A stretch of 64,000 nucleotides of DNA, taken from positions 1 to 64,000 of the forward strand of contig NZ_AUEZ01000053.1 of NCBI RefSeq assembly GCF_000426245.1, given 5' to 3'. The first letter of the stretch is position 1, and the number at the start of each line of letters is the position of its first letter. The DNA is from Bradyrhizobium sp. Ai1a-2. Its GTDB lineage: Bacteria > Pseudomonadota > Alphaproteobacteria > Rhizobiales > Xanthobacteraceae. Both the position numbers and the translations under genes were made by a program. Below are positions 8,441 through 16,818 of this stretch, one piece after another. The notes beneath the pieces were generated by a model. It was not told the origin of the DNA, did not search any database, and saw nothing but the letters and a program-made list of their open reading frames with translations.

Positions 8441-9607
8441 ATGACCGCACAAGAACAACATGACGACCTTTCCGACATCCGCGATGCAGTGGCAAAACTC
8501 TGCGCGCAGTTTCCCGGCGAATACTGGCGCAAGCTCGATCGGCAGATGGCGTATCCGAAGGAATTCGTCGATGCGTTGACCGAGGCCGGCTATCTCTCGG
8601 TGCTGATCCCCGAGGAATATGGCGGCGCCGGACTGAAGCTTTCCGCGGCGGCGGCGATCCTGGAGGAGATCCAGCGCGCGGGGTGCAACGGCGGCGGCTG
8701 CCACGCGCAGATGTATACGATGGGCACGGTGTTGCGACACGGCAATGCCGAGCAGAAGGCGAAGTATCTGCCGAAGGTCGCGAGCGGCGAATTGCGGCTG
8801 CAGGCCTTTGGCGTGACCGAGCCGACCAGCGGCACCGATACGTCGTCGCTGAAGACTTTTGCAAAGCGCGATGGCGACCACTACGTCGTCAACGGCCAGA
8901 AGATCTGGACCAGCCGCGCCGAGCATTCCGACCTGATGATCCTGCTCGCGCGCACCACGCCGAAAGAACATGCCAGGAAGCGCACCGACGGCCTGTCGGT
9001 GTTCATCGTCGACATGCGCGAGGTCAAGGGCAAGGGGCTGGAGATCCGTCCCATCAGGACCATGATGAACCACGCGACGACGGAAGTATTCTTCACCGAC
9101 ATGCGGGTGCCGGCGGAGAACCTGATCGGCGACGAAGGCAAGGGTTTTCGCTACATCCTCTCCGGCATGAACGCCGAGCGCATCCTGATCGCGGCCGAAT
9201 GCATCGGCGACGCCAAATGGTTCATCAATAAGGCGACGAACTACGCCAAGGAGCGCGTCGTGTTCGGCCGGCCGATCGGCCAGAATCAAGGCATCCAATT
9301 CCCGATCGCGAAAGCCTACGCCTCGATGCGCGCGGCTGAACTGATGGTGAAGGAAGCGACCCGCAAGTATGAAGCCGGACTCGATTGCGGCGCGGAAGCC
9401 AATATGGCCAAGATGCTGGCGGCGGATGCGTCCTGGGAAGCGGCGAATGCCTGCGTGCAGACGCATGGCGGCTTCGGCTTCGCGGAGGAATACGACGTCG
9501 AGCGCAAGTTCCGCGAGACCCGGCTGTACCAGGTGGCGCCGATCTCGACCAATCTGATCCTGTCCTTCGTCGCCGAGCATGTGCTCGGCATGCCCCGCTC
9601 CTACTGA
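8441..9607 (+). CDS. Acyl-CoA dehydrogenase family protein
   Basis: 388 aa FAD enzyme with the N-terminal helical, middle beta (TEPTSGTD 126-133, KIWTS) and C-terminal helical domains. The likely catalytic base is E246 in SGMNAERIL, the same place as in isovaleryl-CoA dehydrogenase. The C-terminal loop reads YQVAPISTNLIL and lacks the Glu found there in MCAD-type enzymes. It is first in a set with a CoA-transferase (9618, 10 bp gap), a hydratase and a ThDP decarboxylase, all downstream of a divergent LysR. It may dehydrogenate the CoA ester made by that transferase. The substrate is unknown, probably a short or branched acyl-CoA. Confidence 0.85.
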   Translation: MTAQEQHDDLSDIRDAVAKLCAQFPGEYWRKLDRQMAYPKEFVDALTEAGYLSVLIPEEYGGAGLKLSAAAAILEEIQRAGCNGGGCHAQMYTMGTVLRHGNAEQKAKYLPKVASGELRLQAFGVTEPTSGTDTSSLKTFAKRDGDHYVVNGQKIWTSRAEHSDLMILLARTTPKEHARKRTDGLSVFIVDMREVKGKGLEIRPIRTMMNHATTEVFFTDMRVPAENLIGDEGKGFRYILSGMNAERILIAAECIGDAKWFINKATNYAKERVVFGRPIGQNQGIQFPIAKAYASMRAAELMVKEATRKYEAGLDCGAEANMAKMLAADASWEAANACVQTHGGFGFAEEYDVERKFRETRLYQVAPISTNLILSFVAEHVLGMPRSY

Positions 9608-9617
9608 GGTGAGATGC

Positions 9618-10748
9618 ATGCTGCCGCTCGAGGGACTGACCGTCATCGCCGTCGAACAGGCGGTGGCCGCGCCGTTCTGCTCGTCTCGCCTGGCCGATGC
9701 CGGCGCGCATGTGATCAAGATCGAACGGCCCGAGGGCGACTTCGCCCGCGGCTATGACGCCGCCGCCAAGGGCCAGAGCAGCTATTTCGTCTGGCTCAAC
9801 CGCGGCAAGGATTCGGTCGTGGTCGATCTGGCGACCAAGGAAGGCCGCGGCGCGCTGGAAGAATTGATCGCGGGCGCCGACGTGCTGTTGCAGAATTTGA
9901 AGCCGGGCTCGATGGACAAGCTCGGCTTCACGCTCGCGCGGCTGCGCAAGGATTATCCGAAGCTGATCTGCTGCACCATCACGGGCTATGGCGATGAAGG
10001 GCCGTATGCGCAGCGCAAGGCCTATGATCTTCTGATACAGGCGGAGAGCGGGCTTGCCTCGATCACCGGCGGGCCGGAAGGCTCCTCGCGCGTCGGCATG
10101 TCGATCGTCGACGTTGCGACCGGTGCGACGGCGCATGCCGCGATCCTGGAAGCGCTGATCGCGCGCGGCCGCACCGGCAAGGGAGCCGACATCCGCATCT
10201 CCATGTTCGATGTGATGGCGGACTGGCTGACGGTGCCGCTGCTCAATGCCGAGGACGGCAAGCCGCCGCAGCGCATGGGCCTCGCCCATCCTTCGATCGC
10301 GCCTTACGGCGTGTTCCGCTCCAGCGACGGCAAGGAGATCCTGATCTCGATCCAGAGCGAGCGGGAATGGAAGAAGCTGTGCGCCGAGGTGCTGGGACAG
10401 CCGGAGCTGCCGGACGATCCACGCTTCGCCAACATGGTCGAGCGCGTGCGCAACCGTGCGCTGACCGACCAGACCGTCGGCGACGCCTTTGCAAAGCTGA
10501 CGCGCGACGAGCTGTTGCAGAAATTGGCAGATGCCGACATCGCTTTCGCCGAGGTCAACACCATGGCCGATCTCGCGCACCATCCGCATCTGCGCCGGAT
10601 CGAGGTCGACACGCCGAACGGCCGCGTCGCCTACCCGGCGCCGGCTGCGATCGTCGTCGGCGAACCGCGCCACTATGGCGCGGTGCCGGCGATCGGCGAG
10701 CAGACCAGCGCCGCGACATCCTCTCCTGCCCGGGCCAAATCGTCATGA
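9618..10748 (+). CDS. CaiB/BaiF class III CoA-transferase
   Basis: 376 aa. Family III CoA-transferases move CoA between carboxylic acids through an aspartyl-CoA anhydride; the catalytic Asp is D165 in SIVDVATGATAH. The N-terminal Rossmann part (LEGLTVIAVEQAVAAPFCSS, then GAHVIKIERPEGD) is standard, and the length is normal. The ATG at 9618 follows GAGGTGAG and lies 10 bp after the dehydrogenase stop. Its stop overlaps the next start (ATGA), so it is translationally coupled to the hydratase. It probably activates the acid used by the dehydrogenase and hydratase. Confidence 0.87.
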   Translation: MLPLEGLTVIAVEQAVAAPFCSSRLADAGAHVIKIERPEGDFARGYDAAAKGQSSYFVWLNRGKDSVVVDLATKEGRGALEELIAGADVLLQNLKPGSMDKLGFTLARLRKDYPKLICCTITGYGDEGPYAQRKAYDLLIQAESGLASITGGPEGSSRVGMSIVDVATGATAHAAILEALIARGRTGKGADIRISMFDVMADWLTVPLLNAEDGKPPQRMGLAHPSIAPYGVFRSSDGKEILISIQSEREWKKLCAEVLGQPELPDDPRFANMVERVRNRALTDQTVGDAFAKLTRDELLQKLADADIAFAEVNTMADLAHHPHLRRIEVDTPNGRVAYPAPAAIVVGEPRHYGAVPAIGEQTSAATSSPARAKSS

Positions 10749-11599
10749 GCGAACAACTCGACCTCGATCACTTGCGGCAATGGATCGGCCGCAGCCAGGA
10801 AGCCTCCGACATCGTCACCGCGCAGCTCGTGAAGGGCCTGCGCGCGACACTGTTCCAGGAGATCGGCGAGCCGAAGACGGGCGATGCCGCGCCGTTCACG
10901 GTGCATTGGTGCCTGGCGCAACCGGTGTTTCCGATGTCGCAGCTCGGCCCCGATGGCCACCCGACCCGCGGCGGCTTCCTGCCGCCGGTGCCGCTGCCGC
11001 GCCGGATGTGGGCCGGCGGCGAGCTCGAATTCTTCGATGCGCTGCGCGTCGGCGACGAGCCGAAGCGGATCTCGCGCATCACCGATGTGAATTTAAAGAG
11101 CGGCTCGACCGGCACGCTGTGCTTCGTCTCCGTCCAGCACGAAGTGACGACGCCGCGCGGGCTCGCGATCCGCGAGCGGCAGGACATCGTCTATCGCGAG
11201 ATGACGAGCACGCCATCGGCCGCATCCGCGAAGGCGCCGCCCCCGCCGCCGGTGGCGAAGCACCGCGAGAGCCACATGGCCGATCCGGTGCTGCTGTTCC
11301 GCTATTCGGCGCTGACCTTCAACGGCCACCGCATCCATTACGACCGCGACTACGTCACCAAGGTCGAGGGATATCCCGGCCTGATCTTCCACGGGCCGCT
11401 GCAGGCCGCGTTCATCATCGAACTGGCGGCAAAGCTTCATGGCGGAACGCCGCCGAAGAAGTTCGTCTATCGCGGCGTGCAGCCGTTGTTCGAAGGCAGC
11501 GAGTTCTCGGTCAATGCCAATGAGAATGGCGAAGGCCTGGACCTGTGGACCGCGAATTCGGAAGGGCAGCCGACGATGAAGGGCACTGCGACGTGGTAG
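10745..11599 (+). CDS. Two-hotdog hydratase, HTD2/mesaconyl- or itaconyl-CoA hydratase-like
   Basis: 284 aa with two hotdog folds. The N-terminal half (about 1-155) is the FAS1-like dehydratase type. After a Pro-rich linker (KAPPPPPVAKHRE) comes a MaoC-like C-terminal half with the active-site string RYSALTFNGHRIHYD (186-200), containing the His/Asp used for water addition or removal. This arrangement is seen in mesaconyl-C4-CoA and itaconyl-CoA hydratases. Coupling to a class III CoA-transferase supports hydration of an enoyl-CoA made by it. No citramalyl-CoA-type lyase is adjacent, so an itaconate/mesaconate pathway is not proven. Confidence 0.8.
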   Translation: MSEQLDLDHLRQWIGRSQEASDIVTAQLVKGLRATLFQEIGEPKTGDAAPFTVHWCLAQPVFPMSQLGPDGHPTRGGFLPPVPLPRRMWAGGELEFFDALRVGDEPKRISRITDVNLKSGSTGTLCFVSVQHEVTTPRGLAIRERQDIVYREMTSTPSAASAKAPPPPPVAKHRESHMADPVLLFRYSALTFNGHRIHYDRDYVTKVEGYPGLIFHGPLQAAFIIELAAKLHGGTPPKKFVYRGVQPLFEGSEFSVNANENGEGLDLWTANSEGQPTMKGTATW

Positions 11600-11603
11600 A
11601 AAG

Positions 11604-11631
11604 TCGTCATTGTGAGCGCTCGCGATGACGA
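11604..11631. repeat. Short inverted repeat, remnant of family A
   Basis: TCGTCATTGTGAGCG followed by CTCGCGATGACGA, then AAAAAATAAA. The arms match the outer ends of the family A repeat, with the middle missing. It lies between the hydratase and the ThDP enzyme genes and may fold in their mRNA. Confidence 0.55.
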
Positions 11632-11657
11632 AAAAATAAAACTGGGAGAATCGCCTG

Positions 11658-13286
11658 ATGTCGTCCCGCAAACCCGCCGCCACGAACAGCAAGGCCGTCA
11701 CGGTCAAGGACGCGACGTTCGGCCTGCTCCGCGCCTTCGGCATCAGACGCGTGTTCGGCAATCCCGGCTCGACCGAATTGCCGTTCCTGAGCGACTGGCC
11801 CGACGACATCGACTATGTGCTGGGACTGCAGGAATCCTCCGTCGTCGGCATGGCCGATGGCTATGCGCAGGCGACACGGAACGCGGGCTTCGTCAATCTG
11901 CATTCGGCGGCCGGCGTCGGTCACGCGCTCGGCAATGTCTTCAATGCCTACCGCAATCAGACGCCGCTTGTGATCACGGCCGGCCAGCAGGCGCGCTCGA
12001 TCCTGCCACTGCAGCCATTCCTCTACGCCGAGCGCGCCACCGAATTCCCGCAGCCCTATGTGAAATGGGCCGTCGAGCCGGCGCGGCCAGAGGACGTGCC
12101 GGCCGCGATCGCGCGCGCCTATTACATCGCGATGCAGCCGCCCTGCGGGCCGACCTTCGTCTCGGTGCCGGTCGACGACTGGAACCGACCGACGCAACCG
12201 GTCGAGGTGCGCGAGATCAGCCGCGAGATCGGGCCTGATCTCACGGCAATGAAAGCGCTGGTCGCGGCGCTCGCCGAAAGCAAGCACCCTGCCCTCGTGG
12301 TCGGCCCCGCCGTCGACCGCGCGCAGGCCGTCCAGCTCATGGTCAAGGTCGCGGAAAAGACGAAAGCACTGGTGTGGGCGAGCCCGTTCTCGGCGCGCTG
12401 CTCATTCCCGGAGCGGCATCCGCAATTCGCCGGCTTCCTGCACGCTTCCCCCGGGCAATTGTCGGAAGCGCTGCGCGGGCACGACCTCGTGGTCGTGATC
12501 GGCGCGCCGGTGTTCACCTTCCATGTCGAGGGCCACGCCGCGATCTTCGACGGCGCGACCACGCTGTTCCAGATCACCGACGATGCAAACGCAGCATCGT
12601 TCACGCCGGTCGGCAACAGCATCATCGGCACGATCAAGCCATCGCTTGCAATGCTGCTCGAATTGTTGCCCGAGACCAAGCGCGCCGTGCCCGCGGGCCG
12701 CGTGCTGCCGCCGGCACCCGCACCCGGCGATCCGATCGCCGCCGAATTCCTGATGCATTCGCTTGTCGCCGCGATGGGGCCGGATGACGTGCTGGTGGAA
12801 GAGGCTCCCTCGCATCGCCTCGCGATGCAGAAGTTCATGCCGATGCGCGGGCAGGACAGTTTCTACACCATGGCGAGCGGCGGCCTCGGCTATAGCCTGC
12901 CGGCCGCGGTCGGCATGGCGCTCGGCCGCACTAATTGTCGCATCGTCTGCCTGATCGGCGACGGCTCGGCGATGTATTCGATCCAGGCGCTATGGACCGC
13001 GGCGCAGCGCAAGCTGCCGATGACGGTGGTGGTGCTGAACAACCTCGGCTACGGCGCGATGCGCTCGTTCAGCCAGGTGATGCAGGTGCGTAACGTGCCG
13101 GGACTCGAATTGCCCGATATCGATTTCGTCAAGATCGCCGAAGGCATGGGCTGCCACGCGGTACGCGTGACGAAAGCCGCGGAGCTTCCGGCTGCGTTGA
13201 AGCACGGGCTTTCGCATGACGGCACGAGCCTGGTCGAGGTGGTCGTGGATTCCGCGGTGCCGCTGCTCTACACGCAGAGGAGCTGA
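11658..13286 (+). CDS. mdlC: Benzoylformate decarboxylase-like ThDP enzyme
   Basis: 542 aa thiamine-diphosphate decarboxylase, similar along its length to Pseudomonas benzoylformate decarboxylase. The catalytic set is conserved: Ser38 (FGNPGSTELPF), Glu59 (LQESSVVG), His82 (NLHSAAGVG) and His289 (APVFTFHVEGH). The cofactor motif GDGSAMYSIQALW ends in VVLNN. It should turn an aromatic or other 2-oxo acid into an aldehyde. No mandelate racemase or dehydrogenase is near, so the true substrate may not be benzoylformate. It lies 58 bp after the hydratase and is the last gene of the LysR-associated set. A degenerate copy of its 3' end is found at about 32980-33094. Confidence 0.85.
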   Translation: MSSRKPAATNSKAVTVKDATFGLLRAFGIRRVFGNPGSTELPFLSDWPDDIDYVLGLQESSVVGMADGYAQATRNAGFVNLHSAAGVGHALGNVFNAYRNQTPLVITAGQQARSILPLQPFLYAERATEFPQPYVKWAVEPARPEDVPAAIARAYYIAMQPPCGPTFVSVPVDDWNRPTQPVEVREISREIGPDLTAMKALVAALAESKHPALVVGPAVDRAQAVQLMVKVAEKTKALVWASPFSARCSFPERHPQFAGFLHASPGQLSEALRGHDLVVVIGAPVFTFHVEGHAAIFDGATTLFQITDDANAASFTPVGNSIIGTIKPSLAMLLELLPETKRAVPAGRVLPPAPAPGDPIAAEFLMHSLVAAMGPDDVLVEEAPSHRLAMQKFMPMRGQDSFYTMASGGLGYSLPAAVGMALGRTNCRIVCLIGDGSAMYSIQALWTAAQRKLPMTVVVLNNLGYGAMRSFSQVMQVRNVPGLELPDIDFVKIAEGMGCHAVRVTKAAELPAALKHGLSHDGTSLVEVVVDSAVPLLYTQRS

Positions 13287-13350
13287 CGTTTCTCAGCACG
13301 CCGTCCCTGCAGCACGCGGCCTGCCGACCCATCTCAGGCGGTCGCACACC

Positions 13351-13692
13351 TCAACTTGGTGCGCTCTCACCGATCAGCTTGAGGTCGATCCTGTCGATCA
13401 GCTCGGAACGGGCCAACTCCGCGGCGCTTATGGCGGCCGACGTCTGTTGCAACGTACTGACGTTCGATCCGAGCGATACGATTCCGCCCAGCACCAGGGC
13501 TATCGATCCAATGGCAACGACTTGATTAGGTCCGAACAAGCCGAGGATCATAATGATCAGCAATACGATACCGCCTGCGATTGCCGCCTTCGAAACCAAA
13601 ATGATCTTTCTGCATCGCTCGGCGACTCCGGCAAGGTGCTCGAGCCGAGCTTCGATCATTGATATTTCGTCGATGGGCTCGTCTTCAGTCAT
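13351..13692 (-). CDS. Small membrane protein of unknown function
   Basis: 113 aa from the ATG at 13692 (MTEDEPIDEI); a TTG three codons upstream is also possible. An acidic N-terminus and a helix of about 25 residues precede two closely spaced hydrophobic segments (KAAIAGGIVLLIIMILGLFG and VVAIGSIALVLGGIVSLG). A polar, coiled-coil-like tail rich in Ala, Ser and Leu follows. No family is recognised. It is convergent with mdlC and stands alone. Its 5' end overlaps a reading-frame remnant on the other strand (13663-13890). Confidence 0.65.
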   Translation of the reverse strand: MTEDEPIDEISMIEARLEHLAGVAERCRKIILVSKAAIAGGIVLLIIMILGLFGPNQVVAIGSIALVLGGIVSLGSNVSTLQQTSAAISAAELARSELIDRIDLKLIGESAPS

Positions 13693-13890
13693 CGAACTCA
13701 AGATCTTGATGCAGAGATCACGTATCTATCAGATTATTACAAGGTAGACGATCTCCCGAGCGAACTCCGTTGCCTCATTGAAATCGAAGGCCGCGCGCTG
13801 CTGAGCGCCTATGGTGGCGCGCAAGCGAGGGAACTTGTCAAGAACGAAGAGAAGCTGCAATCCGGAACCGTTGACGCCGGATCGCGTTAA
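13663..13890 (+). pseudogene. Possible 3' remnant of a protein gene
   Basis: An open frame with protein-like composition but no ATG, GTG or TTG at its start. It reads through DLDAEITYLSDYYKVDDLPS, then ELRCLIEIEGRALLSAYGG and AQARELVKNEEKLQSG, to a TAA at 13888-13890. Upstream the frame is closed by TGA at 13660. A frame with good amino-acid character and a clean stop but no start suggests the tail of a gene whose front has been lost or frameshifted. It could also be chance; the family is unknown. Confidence 0.35.
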
Positions 13891-13947
13891 TCTTTCCCGC
13901 CAACTGCATTTTGTCTCAGATATTCACAACCATTCATGGAGGCGACG

Positions 13948-14466
13948 ATGCGAGCGACCATTGCGTTTGCCTGTCTTTCGATCCTCGTTAAGCCGGCACT
14001 CGCCCAACAGCCGCCCGACATCCAGACGCTTGCCGTCGGCCCTTGGACGATAGCGACAACATATAAAGCCGATAAGTTCGAGAACTGCACCATGACGCGA
14101 TCCAGCGATGGTCTGGGCATCATGTTCGTACGCAACCAGGAAGGCCTTCTGCTATCTCTCGATTCGCCCAAATGGAGGCTTGAACGGGGCAAAGCCTATT
14201 CCGTTCGCCTGTCTACGGGTTCGCGCTCGGTCGACGCGAAGGCCATGGCGGAATCGAAATCAGTGACGATCACGCTGGCGGACGCGCCGTTCAACGAACG
14301 ATTGCGAATCGCCAACGTTCTCGAGGTTCGAGGCGAAGGGATGACTCTCCGTCTGCCGCTGGATGGAAGTGCGGCAGCGCTTGAACGTCTTGATGTGTGT
14401 TTCGACAAGAATCTTCGACAGAGCCCGGAATCCAACCCGTTCGTTGCACCCGCCAGAAGGCCCTGA
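13948..14466 (+). CDS. Secreted periplasmic protein, unknown function
   Basis: 172 aa from the ATG at 13948, which is preceded by GGAGGCG; an upstream in-frame ATG at 13936 has no clear ribosome site. The signal peptide is MRATIAFACLSILVKPALAQ with cleavage after ALA. The mature part is mainly beta-like, with two cysteines (one in FENCTM, one in LDVCFD) that could form a disulfide. The pattern of a GPWTI segment and a late Cys loosely recalls invasion-associated locus B proteins of alphaproteobacteria, but this is weak. No operon partner is evident. Confidence 0.7.
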   Translation: MRATIAFACLSILVKPALAQQPPDIQTLAVGPWTIATTYKADKFENCTMTRSSDGLGIMFVRNQEGLLLSLDSPKWRLERGKAYSVRLSTGSRSVDAKAMAESKSVTITLADAPFNERLRIANVLEVRGEGMTLRLPLDGSAAALERLDVCFDKNLRQSPESNPFVAPARRP

Positions 14467-14645
14467 GTTGCGCTCGGCGAGCTGGGTCATGACGAGTTTG
14501 TCGGCTATTCGATGCCCGCAGCCTGAACGACAGGACCTATACCGTGGTATGGTTCGCCCTCTCCTTCGACCCAATCGACCGCAAACACGCCTCAACGTAG
14601 CGTCGTCGATGCCGTGTGTAAGGCGGCGGTCAGCAGGAGACAAAC

Positions 14646-15563
14646 ATGAACCTAGACAACACCTCACGCCTCGGTAGACCGGGGCTCGACGAGCTGGTTC
14701 CGTCGCGCTACGCGCTGCAGGTCGGCGACATTGACGTGCTGGTGGTCAGCGATGGGGTGCTACCGCTGCCAACCAAAATGCTAGGACACAACGCCGACCC
14801 CGCCGTCCGGGCGGCCTGGCTGGACGACATGTTCCTGCCGCCGGACGCTTTCGACTGGGCGCTGAACGCGGTCGTGGTGCGGAGCGGCGGCAAGACCATC
14901 CTCATCGACGCGGGGCTAGGGTCCGACCCGGACTTGCACTTGCCGCGGGCCGGGCAGTTGGTCAAGCGACTGGAGGCCGCCGGCATCGATCTTGCGTCCG
15001 TGACCGACGTGGTGCTGACCCATATGCACATGGACCACGTTGGCGGGCTGCTTGTCGACGGGGTGAAGGATCGGCTGCGTCCGGATCTGCGGATCCACGT
15101 GGCGGCCGCCGAGGTCAAATTCTGGGAGTCGCCCGATTTTTCCCACACCGCCATGCCGCCGGGGTTCCCGGACGCGCTTCGGTCGGCCGCCAAGCGGTTC
15201 ACGAAGGAGTACCACAACCAGTTGCGGCAGTTCGATGAGGAGCACGAGGTGGCGCCGGGCGTCGTCGTCCGTCGCACCGGCGGCCACACCCCCGGACACA
15301 GCGTGGTCCGCCTGGCGTCCGGCGGCGACGCGCTGACGTTCGCCGGCGACGCCGTGTTTACTGTCGGGTTCGAGCAACCCGACTGGCACAACGGTTTCGA
15401 ACACGACCCCGAGGAAGCGGCACGGGTTCGGGTCCGTCTTTTGCGGGAGCTGGCCGAGACCGGCGAGATGCTGGTGGCCACTCACCTCCCGTTCCCATCC
15501 GTCGGCCGGGTGGCGGTCGCCGGCGACGCCTTTCGTTGGGTACCGGCCTTCTGGGACTACTGA
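14646..15563 (+). CDS. MBL-fold metallo-hydrolase (lactonase/MPH-like)
   Basis: 305 aa metallo-beta-lactamase-fold enzyme. The zinc motif HMHMDH is at 126-131, with later ligands in RTGGHTPGHS, FAGDAVF and ATHLPFP. The overall layout resembles AHL lactonases and methyl-parathion-hydrolase-like enzymes, so ester, lactone or phosphotriester hydrolysis is likely. There is no signal peptide. The start has AGGAGACAAAC just before the ATG. The gene stands alone between a secreted protein and the first 214-bp repeat, so context does not narrow the substrate. Confidence 0.85.
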   Translation: MNLDNTSRLGRPGLDELVPSRYALQVGDIDVLVVSDGVLPLPTKMLGHNADPAVRAAWLDDMFLPPDAFDWALNAVVVRSGGKTILIDAGLGSDPDLHLPRAGQLVKRLEAAGIDLASVTDVVLTHMHMDHVGGLLVDGVKDRLRPDLRIHVAAAEVKFWESPDFSHTAMPPGFPDALRSAAKRFTKEYHNQLRQFDEEHEVAPGVVVRRTGGHTPGHSVVRLASGGDALTFAGDAVFTVGFEQPDWHNGFEHDPEEAARVRVRLLRELAETGEMLVATHLPFPSVGRVAVAGDAFRWVPAFWDY

Positions 15564-15590
15564 CCGCTTGTTGGGTTAGGCCGAACCAGG

Positions 15591-15804
15591 GCATGATGCG
15601 TTTTGGTTGAATCAGCCCGTCCACGCGTTTCACCTCTCCCGCTTGCGGGAGAGGTCGGCGCGTAAGCGCCGGGTGAGGGCTCTCTCCACACGGTCGGACA
15701 GCGTGAATCGCGGAGAGACCCCCACCCCAGCCCTCCCCCGCAAGCGGGAGAGGGAGCCCAGCAGCGATCGCGGATGCAATTCGACCTGATCTCATCGCGC
15801 TCCA
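15591..15804. repeat. 214-bp direct repeat, family E (copy 1)
   Basis: Matches 16441-16654 in the same orientation with the same total length. Conserved blocks include GTTGAATCAGCCCGTCCACG, CGCGTAAGCGCCGGGTGAGG, CCCCCACCCCAGCCCTCCCC and GGATGCAATTCGACCTGATC. The centre (about 15695-15715) is variable. It carries internal dyads such as CCTCTCCCGCTTGCGGGAGAGG. Confidence 0.9.
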
Positions 15805-15873
15805 GGGCGCGTACTCATAGCGTCAATGAGTTCGCGCCCTGGTTGGCCTGCATCTTCTCTCTCTATCGACTCT

Positions 15874-15903
15874 GCGAAAGCCCGCGGCGACGCGGGCTTT
15901 CGC
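15874..15903 (-). terminator. Hairpin terminator after the Gly/Tyr/His-rich gene
   Basis: A perfect 13-bp stem, GCGAAAGCCCGCG and CGCGGGCTTTCGC, with a 4-base loop. It lies 7 bp past the stop of the minus-strand gene at 15910. There is no clear T tract after it, so it may act as a weak intrinsic terminator or as an mRNA 3' end protector. Confidence 0.65.
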
Positions 15904-15909
15904 TCTCTG

Positions 15910-16230
15910 CTACCAGCCGCGATAGCCACCGCTACCGAAGCTGAAGGTGACGCCCGGTCCTCCGCCGTAGTAGGGCCGTTGATATCCGTAGCTATTGTAG
16001 TACGGACGATAGCCATGCCTGTGGTAGCCGTAATGGCGATAGCCGTAGCGCGGGTAATGACGGTGCATTCCGTAGTGATAGTGGTGATAGCCCCTGCCCC
16101 GGGCGCTTATATCAGTGGACTGGCTCTGATAACTGCCGGTCTTTTCCGATGGACGATCCGCTGCATTTGCGGCCGAGCCGCCGATCAGAGTGGCAGCACT
16201 CACAGCGAACGCGATAGCTAACTTCTTCAT
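15910..16230 (-). CDS. Secreted Gly/Tyr/His-rich low-complexity protein
   Basis: 106 aa. The signal peptide MKKLAIAFAVSAATLIGGSA is cleaved after NAA or ANA. The mature part is dominated by YGYRHYGYHRHGYRPYY-type runs of Tyr, His, Gly and Arg, ending in GPGVTFSFGSGGYRGW. Similar short secreted proteins are frequent in Bradyrhizobium; their role is not known. His-rich stretches could bind metals, but that is a guess. The gene sits between two same-orientation 214-bp repeats and is followed by a perfect hairpin. Confidence 0.78.
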   Translation of the reverse strand: MKKLAIAFAVSAATLIGGSAANAADRPSEKTGSYQSQSTDISARGRGYHHYHYGMHRHYPRYGYRHYGYHRHGYRPYYNSYGYQRPYYGGGPGVTFSFGSGGYRGW

Positions 16231-16818
16231 GGTTACACTCCGTCTCAGATGTGGAGTTCAATCCCACAAAGAGCGCCGCGTTCCGGACTGCGACATAATA
16301 CCCAATCGTTCAGCTACGGTTCATATCCATGAACACTGCATCCTGGCAGATCATTTCGTGTTGCTGGGTCGTGGACAGAATCGGAATCGCATCGCTCGGG
16401 GCGATCTCAATGCGAAGGCACCGGAGCATTTCGGTTCTAGAGCGTGATGCGTTTTCGTTGAATCAGCCCGTCCACGCGTTCACCTCTCCCGCTTGCGGGA
16501 AAGGTCGGCGCGTAAGCGCCGGGTGAGGGCTCTCTCCACGCAAAAGAACAGCACGACTCGCAGAGACACCCCCACCCCAGCCCTCCCCCGCAAGCGGGAG
16601 AGGGAGCGCAGCCTCCAGCGCGGATGCAATTCGACCTGATCTCATCGCGCTCCAATGGAATCAGAACCGAAGCTCTAGATTCTTGTTTTGATCGCTCCAT
16701 GGGATGGAACGACTGCCATTTCTTCCCGTTTGTACGATGAGCGTCGCGGTTTCTCCAACGGACCGAGAACGAGGGACGCGGGGCCACGTTTCGCGCTTAT
16801 CAATATACGGAGATCGTC
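16231..16818. other. Intergenic: promoter regions and second 214-bp repeat
   Basis: No gene is supported. It holds the 5' region of the Gly/Tyr/His-rich gene (minus), the second 214-bp repeat (16441-16654), and at 16671-16690 the string CTCTAGATTCTTGTTTTGA, which partly matches another dispersed element seen at 33098-33165. The rest, to 16818, is the leader of the small Cys-rich protein gene. Confidence 0.6.
16441..16654. repeat. 214-bp direct repeat, family E (copy 2)
   Basis: Same orientation and length as 15591-15804. The outer thirds are nearly identical and the centre differs (CGCAAAAGAACAGCACGAC here). Together the copies bracket the Gly/Tyr/His-rich secreted-protein gene. Confidence 0.9.

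Larger units (their letters stand above)
15564..15909. other. Intergenic: repeat copy plus terminator hairpin
   Basis: No gene. It contains a 214-bp direct repeat (15591-15804) and a strong hairpin (15874-15903) at the 3' side of the minus-strand secreted-protein gene. Confidence 0.7.

Noticed and set aside
8399..10673. Two long minus-strand frames (439 and 482 residues)
   Set aside because: They mirror the acyl-CoA dehydrogenase and CoA-transferase genes, which have clear family motifs. The minus frames have none.
15591..16654. Insertion sequence or composite transposon
   Set aside because: The 214-bp repeats encode no transposase, have no clear terminal inverted repeats, and no target-site duplication was seen.
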